This document shows, piece by piece, positions 59,349-64,000 of a stretch of DNA of 64,000 nucleotides. The stretch's first letter is position 1. The number at the start of each line of letters is the position of its first letter. Made by a program: the position numbers and the translations under genes. The stretch is from NCBI RefSeq assembly GCF_025961575.1, contig NZ_JAOQNX010000002.1:62001-126000 (forward strand). The letters run 5' to 3'. The notes beneath the pieces are model-generated. The model was given only the letters and a program-made list of their open reading frames with translations. It made no database searches and had not been told where the DNA came from. The DNA comes from Rhodoblastus acidophilus (GTDB taxonomy: Bacteria > Pseudomonadota > Alphaproteobacteria > Rhizobiales > Beijerinckiaceae).

Positions 59349-60551
59349 GGCGCAATTCAACTTGAATGTTGATAATGGACGGCGCGAGCCAGCCAGCGCC
59401 CTTTATCCCGCGGCGAATGCGGCTTGCAGCGTGTCCTGAGGGGCGGATGGCGGGCGGCAAACCAGTCGCAGCATGGCGAGATAGTTTGGCAGGAATTTCG
59501 TTGATACGCCGCGCAGGACTCGGTTGATCAGGGTTTTCATCCTCTCGTGGTGGCCGTTGACCCGACCGAGGCCGAGCGCGCCCTTCTGGCGCGACGGATG
59601 GCCCATCGCCTTCTTCAGCCAATCGTCTTCTGGCGGGTCGAAGACGCGATGCTCGGCGCCAACCGTTTTCGCCAGCGTGGCATAGGCCGACAAGCCGTCC
59701 GTGCAGAGGACGGAGTCAGGCGCAACCGCCCCGCCGAGCGCGGCGACGATCTGGTCCGTGCTGCGCCGGTCCATTCGCTTATCGATGCAGCGGCCATCAC
59801 GGTCAATGCCGGTCAGGACCGGAACGTGCTGGTGCGACAGTCCCGACAAAAGCGCTTTGGAACCGGGGTAGCGCGGCGGGCGATTCTCCGGTGCCTTGCC
59901 TCGCTTCCAGCCCCTGTGTCCTTTGAAACTTCTCAGAAAAAACGTCTCGTCCGCCTCGACGACGCCGCCCAGGCGCTCCGGCTTCGTCGCCGCCAGCGGG
60001 GTGAGCAGCCGGTGGCGCCAACGCCACGCCGTGTGCCGACTGATGGCCATGTCGGAGCACTCGACAATCTTCGTCAGCGACGTTCCCGAGGCGAGATGCC
60101 TGGCGTATCCGCTCCAAAGTTCGGGCTTGCGCATCCGGGCGAAAGCCGTGCCGGACAGGCCGTTGAAGGTCCGCCCACAGCCATGCGACTCGTCGGTCTT
60201 CAGGCAGCGGAAACGCTGCCGACCACCTCCGTCTCGTCCGTGTCGGACGATCTTCGTTCCGGAGCAGTGCGGGCATTGGCGGACGGCTGTCGTCCGCCGG
60301 GCGACCAGCGCCTCGGAGACGCGCTCGGCCAGCAGACGCGCGGTGCGCGTCTCAAGATCGAGCAGTTGCTCGACCGTGGCCTGCGCGGCGATCTCTTGCG
60401 TCAGCGTCTCGAATCTGGCCCTGTCCATGCTCGTCGCCCCGTTCTCGCCGGAAGATAGGCGAACGAAGGCAGAACATCAATTGCTGGCAGGCCGGAAACG
60501 CCTGATTTTCAAGGGGTGTAGTTAAAATCAACAGTCAAGTTGAATTGCGCC
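59349..60551 (-). mobile_element. IS1595-family insertion sequence (1203 bp)
   Basis: Terminal inverted repeats of 25 bases: GGCGCAATTCAACTTGAATG... at 59349-59373 and its near-perfect complement at 60527-60551 (one mismatch, A to C). An 8-bp direct repeat ACCCACGC flanks both ends (59341-59348 and 60552-60559), the target duplication expected for this family. One transposase gene, on the minus strand, fills most of the element. The intact repeats suggest a recent insertion. Confidence 0.95.
59403..60428 (-). CDS. IS1595-family transposase (ISXO2-like)
   Basis: A 341-residue transposase. A zinc ribbon (CPHCSGTKIVRHGRDGGGRQRFRC, then HGCGRTF) at residues 52-88 precedes the DDE nuclease domain: D in VVEADETFF, D in LCTDGLSAY, and a last acidic residue in VNGHHERMKTLINRVLRG. 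The order zinc ribbon then DDE_Tnp_ISXO2 is typical of IS1595. The gene reads MDRARFETLTQEIAAQATVE. It appears full length and probably functional. Confidence 0.94.
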   Translation of the reverse strand: MDRARFETLTQEIAAQATVEQLLDLETRTARLLAERVSEALVARRTTAVRQCPHCSGTKIVRHGRDGGGRQRFRCLKTDESHGCGRTFNGLSGTAFARMRKPELWSGYARHLASGTSLTKIVECSDMAISRHTAWRWRHRLLTPLAATKPERLGGVVEADETFFLRSFKGHRGWKRGKAPENRPPRYPGSKALLSGLSHQHVPVLTGIDRDGRCIDKRMDRRSTDQIVAALGGAVAPDSVLCTDGLSAYATLAKTVGAEHRVFDPPEDDWLKKAMGHPSRQKGALGLGRVNGHHERMKTLINRVLRGVSTKFLPNYLAMLRLVCRPPSAPQDTLQAAFAAG

Positions 60552-60721
60552 ACCCACGCTGATAGCCTCGTCACGCTGTTCTTGACAGCCGAAAGGGATC
60601 TGAGACCATTTTTCTACCACGTTTCGGATGAGTCGCCCATGAACACGTCTGGCGATAATATCTCCATAAAACTGGCACTGGAATTTATCCGCCAATTGGC
60701 ATTAATTTAAGGCGATCAACT

Positions 60722-61474
60722 GTGAGCAACAAGCAGGCATGGCTCCAATTTTCTGAGAAACTCTTAGAGAATGGGAGTGACATATTCGAAAACGCTATTG
60801 CCAATTATGAAACACCTCCGAACGATTCGAAGAGGTACGCGCTTACTCTGCTTGCGCGCACAATCAACAACTTTCAAGCCGGCATATTACTAGTTAATAA
60901 TGATTTTGTTGTTGAAGCAAGAACGATGGTAAGGTGCTGCTACGAAAACTTCTTCTGGATTGCATCTCTTTCTAAAATGGGAAACTCCTTCATCGATAAG
61001 ATGAACCTAGATGACGCAGCGCACAGAATAACACATGCCAAAAGCCTTATTGAATGGTCAAAATCCAAAAATAATTACGATTTTGAAGAACAACTTAATA
61101 AAATTATTTCCAGTTTGACGACAAAGTACGGTAAGACCTCAACTATTAAAAACTATGATGCCGCCAGCGATGGAGACATAGGCGAGACATATATCATATA
61201 TAGACAACTATGCGGTGATTCTGCACATCATTCAGCAACATCTTTGAGCCGCCATGTCTCATTAAATGGCGATGCACCACATCTGTTGCCGCTTGATGAT
61301 CCTTACGAAGTGGAGGAAACACTGGAACTTGCTTGCAAAGCGTTGATTGGCGTACTCGTCGACGCCAATATAATCTTGGAACTTCCAGATAACGAAGCTA
61401 GGCTGTCTTCTCTTTGGAATGAATTTGCCACTCTTAGAAACGAGAATAATGCAAGCAAGGCTTCTGATCATTGA
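60722..61474 (+). CDS. DUF5677 domain-containing protein
   Basis: A 250-residue helical protein: MSNKQAWLQFSEKLLENGSD, then TLLARTINNFQAGILLVNNDFVVEARTMVRCCYENFFWIASL. This fits DUF5677, with R-x-x-x-E-x-x-x-x-x motif around ARTMVRCCYENFF, and a second helical block with CGDSAHHSATSLSRHVS. Start codon is GTG 60722. The gene is clearly AT-rich compared to its surroundings, a sign of recent transfer. Such proteins occur in defence and mobile regions; no mechanism is known. Confidence 0.8.
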   Translation: MSNKQAWLQFSEKLLENGSDIFENAIANYETPPNDSKRYALTLLARTINNFQAGILLVNNDFVVEARTMVRCCYENFFWIASLSKMGNSFIDKMNLDDAAHRITHAKSLIEWSKSKNNYDFEEQLNKIISSLTTKYGKTSTIKNYDAASDGDIGETYIIYRQLCGDSAHHSATSLSRHVSLNGDAPHLLPLDDPYEVEETLELACKALIGVLVDANIILELPDNEARLSSLWNEFATLRNENNASKASDH

Positions 61475-61567
61475 ATTTGTTTGAGCCAGAGCACTCATCG
61501 GGCCGAAGATGTCTTCTTCATGACTTGATCATGCAATATCGATCATTCGGCGGCGTTGCCGATCTGG

Positions 61568-63283
61568 TCAATAGCGGTCCAAAAACCGACGCTGCATTTC
61601 GCCTTCGCCGCCGCAGTCACGGCACTCGTAGCCATCAACGGTCCGTCGCCCTCTACAAACCGGACATTTGACCATCGCATAATCGCGCAAGTCGATTTGC
61701 TCCGCCTGACGGCGCTCGACCTCACCGTCTCCTCCGCAGGCGGGGCAGTCCTCCCCCATGTATGTTCGCTTGCCACGGCACAGCGGGCATTTGACGTCGG
61801 CGTAGTCTCGGAGATCGATCTGATCGGCGAGATAGCGCTCCATCGTCCGCTCTCCGCCGCATGCAGGACATTCCATGCCGCGGCGTGAGCCCTTCCCGTC
61901 GCAGACGGGGCAATTCACTTCATTGTAGGCGCTGAGGTCGACCCGGTCTGCCAAGTGGCGTTCAATTTCGCCCTGACCGCCGCACTCTGGACAGTCTGTA
62001 CCGTGATACCGGCCATCGCCGCCGCAAAGCGGACAATTCACGTCTTCGTAAGCGGTTGCATCGAACAATTGCGCGAAGCGTCCTTCCATCTGGCCCTGCC
62101 CCCCGCACTCGGGGCAATCGCGTCCTTTGAACTTGCCGGAACCGCCGCAAAGAGGGCATCTTACGTCTTCGTAGTCACGCGGATCGATCTCCTCGAAATA
62201 ATAGCGCCGTATCGTTTTCTCGCCACCGCAGACAGGACAAAAATCTCCCTTTCGGGTGCCATTGCCATGGCAGACCGGGCAAGTGACGGGCTCGAAGTCG
62301 CGAGTATTGACCCGGCATGCGACGCTTTCGGGAACCTCTCTGTCGCCATCACATACCGGACATTCGCTGCCCTCATAGTAACCTTTGCCTTCGCACAGAG
62401 GGCAGCGCACGTAACCTAGGGCGGCGGCGTAGCGTGCGCGGATGCCTGCCGCCGTTTTCAGCCTGGTTGGGAGCCTTGAAATGCTTTCGTTTCCGAGCGC
62501 GGCGACATCTTTTTGAACTGATACGAAAGCCAGGATGTGCGGATCGGCAGATGGCGGAGGACCAAGCTTAGGCAGCGCTGCAAGGGTCTTCTCCGCCAAG
62601 TCCTCAACAGCCTTGACCTGAGAAGGAGTTGTCGCCGCCGCGAGCTGCTTCTCAAGGCTGTCACAGTTTTCCAAGAGGAGGAACGCCCTGCGGCAAGCCT
62701 CAGCCTGCTTAGTCCAGAGCACTCGATTGAAGCGTTGCAGAGCGAGCTTGAAACCGTGGATGAAACCCTCGTCTTCTTTTCGCGGCCCATACACCCCCTT
62801 GAGCAGCCCCTTATCAAAGCAGGTGTGGTGGTTTGCGCAGAGCCAAATCAGGTTGTGGGGGTGGTTATTGTTACTCTTGGCCACAGGGTCGATATGAGCG
62901 GCTTCACAACTGTCCTTGTGGGAATGACAAATGGCACAGGAACCGCCGGCCTCGTCGATGATCTCGTCTTTAATGCCTTTTGGAACGGGCGGGCGCGCGT
63001 CGCCTTTCCGCGGCCACGGAGCTCGCAGCCAAGCGTCAAAGTCGCGGATTTCCTTATCTTCGAAGAAAAGCTCCTCACCTACCTTATCAGCGACCTTCAG
63101 CTTCCGCTTTTCTCCAGACTTGGGGGCGTACGATGTCAACCACTCCAAGAGCTTCGGCGAAAGCCCAACAGCGGCGGCAGCTTGATACTGGTTGAGCAGT
63201 TCACTTTTTTTGGCGTGCGACATGAGAGGCTTCAACGCTACCGAATCTCGGGTTAATATAGCTGGATCGGCGGCGGGATCCAT
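61568..63283 (-). CDS. HNH endonuclease fused to seven DnaJ-type zinc-finger repeats
   Basis: A 571-residue protein (MDPAADPAILTRDSVALKPL; an internal ATG at residue 21, MSHAKKSELL, is an equally good start). N-terminal helices (AAAVGLSPKLLEWLTSYAPK) precede an HNH nuclease core at residues 112-160: GGSCAICHSHKDSCEAAHID (zinc cysteines and H130) and NLIWLCANHHTCFDKGLL. A helical spacer (residues 160-290) follows. Residues 292-571 are seven tandem repeats of 41 residues, each with CP(L/V)C-x-G-x(6)-(D/E)C-P-x-C-G-G, the cysteine-rich zinc-binding type of DnaJ. The HNH part could cut DNA and the repeats may bind proteins, unfolded chains or RNA. Convergent to the DUF5677 gene; the next gene on the same strand ends 158 bases away. 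Confidence 0.85.
   Translation of the reverse strand: MDPAADPAILTRDSVALKPLMSHAKKSELLNQYQAAAAVGLSPKLLEWLTSYAPKSGEKRKLKVADKVGEELFFEDKEIRDFDAWLRAPWPRKGDARPPVPKGIKDEIIDEAGGSCAICHSHKDSCEAAHIDPVAKSNNNHPHNLIWLCANHHTCFDKGLLKGVYGPRKEDEGFIHGFKLALQRFNRVLWTKQAEACRRAFLLLENCDSLEKQLAAATTPSQVKAVEDLAEKTLAALPKLGPPPSADPHILAFVSVQKDVAALGNESISRLPTRLKTAAGIRARYAAALGYVRCPLCEGKGYYEGSECPVCDGDREVPESVACRVNTRDFEPVTCPVCHGNGTRKGDFCPVCGGEKTIRRYYFEEIDPRDYEDVRCPLCGGSGKFKGRDCPECGGQGQMEGRFAQLFDATAYEDVNCPLCGGDGRYHGTDCPECGGQGEIERHLADRVDLSAYNEVNCPVCDGKGSRRGMECPACGGERTMERYLADQIDLRDYADVKCPLCRGKRTYMGEDCPACGGDGEVERRQAEQIDLRDYAMVKCPVCRGRRTVDGYECRDCGGEGEMQRRFLDRY
61571..62410 (-). repeat. Seven 41-codon (123-bp) zinc-finger repeats inside the HNH gene
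   Basis: Starting at residue 292 the motif VRCPLCEGKGYYEGSECPVC recurs every 41 residues for six full units, and the seventh is 34 residues long. The conserved frame is V-x-CP[LV]C-x-G-x-x-x-x-x-G-x-[DE]-CP-x-C-x-G, then an acidic-aromatic linker ending [DN]-x-x-[DA]-[YF]. The repeats differ from each other in about a third of positions, so the array is not a recent duplication at DNA level. Confidence 0.92.
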
Positions 63284-63441
63284 CTCGACAGTAAAAAGCT
63301 AGAGTCAGTCATCGTTAATTTCGATTTGTCACACTCCGCGCTCCGCTGACCGTGTAGGTTCTCGCTCCGACAACGTCTTGGAGATCAGGGGATCACTGGA
63401 AGCGCCCGATCGCGAGCAAGCCGACCGGGCTAAAGCCAGCG

Positions 63442-64000
63442 TTAGTGCCGCTCCTCGCAGGCTTGGTCCGGAGCTACCTCATAATCCAACTCGGTCTTCG
63501 TACCCGGCTGAATCATTTGTACGTACCGCAATGATGGAATGTATTTAAAGCGTTGTCCATTTGGCTGAGGAGGGGCAACACCCCGAGCCTCAAGTGTTAT
63601 TGTGAATTTGAGATCTGGCTTGTCCATTGGTAACGTGTAATATTCACGAATAAAGCTCCCTTCAGGGGAGTTCCAAATCAACATCAATGGATCAATGGTG
63701 TCACAGGGTAATTCTGCCTGTGGGCTTGGGACGTTCATGCTTGTTACAGGACCATCTTGATGTTCAATGGCGCCCCCCGAAGAGTTTTCTTGAGCGGGCG
63801 GCGTACCGTTCAACGCCGGCTTTATCCCTGCTTCACAAATTAGGTCATGCAACCGCCTTGCGGCGGAAACCTTTCTTGCCAGAAACGGGATTGAACACCT
63901 AACAACCGCTTCGTACGAACCTGCGGCTTTTTCGATTTCCTGATATTTTTTCCATTTTTCGCCGTTTTCGTTCCAATGGTAGAGCATTCCATAGAGGAAT
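63442..64000 (-). CDS. Hypothetical protein, partial
   Basis: A frame of at least 181 codons ending TGA-complement at 63442. The first methionine in the window reads MLYHWNENGEKWKKYQEIEK, but the frame stays open to the window edge, so the true start may be outside. The N-terminal part is helical (WKKYQEIEKAAGSYEAVVRC); the C-terminal half is beta-rich (TITLEARGVAPP, YIPSLRYVQMIQ). No family is recognised. It ends 158 bases upstream of the HNH gene on the same strand, so the two may be co-transcribed. Confidence 0.5.
   Translation of the reverse strand, partial: FLYGMLYHWNENGEKWKKYQEIEKAAGSYEAVVRCSIPFLARKVSAARRLHDLICEAGIKPALNGTPPAQENSSGGAIEHQDGPVTSMNVPSPQAELPCDTIDPLMLIWNSPEGSFIREYYTLPMDKPDLKFTITLEARGVAPPQPNGQRFKYIPSLRYVQMIQPGTKTELDYEVAPDQACEERH

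Noticed and set aside
61571-62410. CRISPR-like array (123-bp periodic repeat)
   Set aside because: The period is a protein-coding repeat of 41 codons with diverged units and no spacers; it lies inside one open frame.

Overview
The window looks like a chromosomal segment of a high-GC alphaproteobacterium, most likely of the order Hyphomicrobiales (a Methylocystaceae/Beijerinckiaceae-type organism is my guess; nothing here fixes the genus). The support is gene content typical of that group: a DUF1285 - CoA pyrophosphatase - DUF6111 - CCA-adding enzyme cluster, an NDUFS4-like complex I protein, a MoxR/DUF58/BatA-DUF4159 operon, and palindromic REP-type elements of a kind common there.

Bases 1 to about 23,740 are ordinary chromosome. 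They hold the end of a DSF-synthase-like crotonase gene, a RecQ helicase, a class I cytochrome c with a clear terminator, a GNAT enzyme, a membrane-anchored TPR protein, a DUF1963 protein, and a tight four-gene MoxR operon on the minus strand (14050 to 7322). A five-gene plus-strand cluster follows and ends in the CCA tRNA nucleotidyltransferase. Then come aspS, a PAP2 phosphatase, metC, a Phd/Doc-like toxin-antitoxin pair, a CBS-domain protein, an NDUFS4-like gene and tRNA-Arg(UCU).

Bases from about 23,740 to 64,000 are an accessory region that begins right after the tRNA-Arg gene and is dense in defence genes. In order: a few small hypothetical genes; a minus-strand module of a sigma-factor-like protein, an unknown protein and an ImmA/IrrE metallopeptidase; a divergent CBASS operon of the short type II layout (CD-NTase, E2-like protein, patatin phospholipase) followed by a DUF2235 lipase; a large minus-strand operon (DUF499 ATPase, DUF3780, DUF1156 methyltransferase, PLD-helicase, DUF6338 membrane protein, two tandem paralogous small proteins); a DUF6634 / soluble FtsH-like protease / small-protein operon; a Tn7-like transposition module (TnsA, TnsB, TnsC, TniQ) with two extra small RNase H-fold integrase-like proteins; an AlbA_2 (Schlafen-like) gene followed by a Gabija pair (gajA, gajB); an intact IS1595-family element with an 8-bp target duplication; an AT-rich DUF5677 gene; an HNH nuclease joined to seven 41-residue DnaJ-type zinc-finger repeats; and the end of an unknown gene.

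The least expected items are (a) the HNH protein with seven zinc-finger repeats, (b) the pair of minimal integrase-like proteins behind tniQ, one with a complete D,D,E set and one apparently dead, (c) the tandem small paralogs at the end of the DUF499/DUF1156 operon, and (d) the CBASS locus with a second lipase gene and a divergent metallopeptidase/sigma-like module. All functional statements come from sequence motifs and gene context only.
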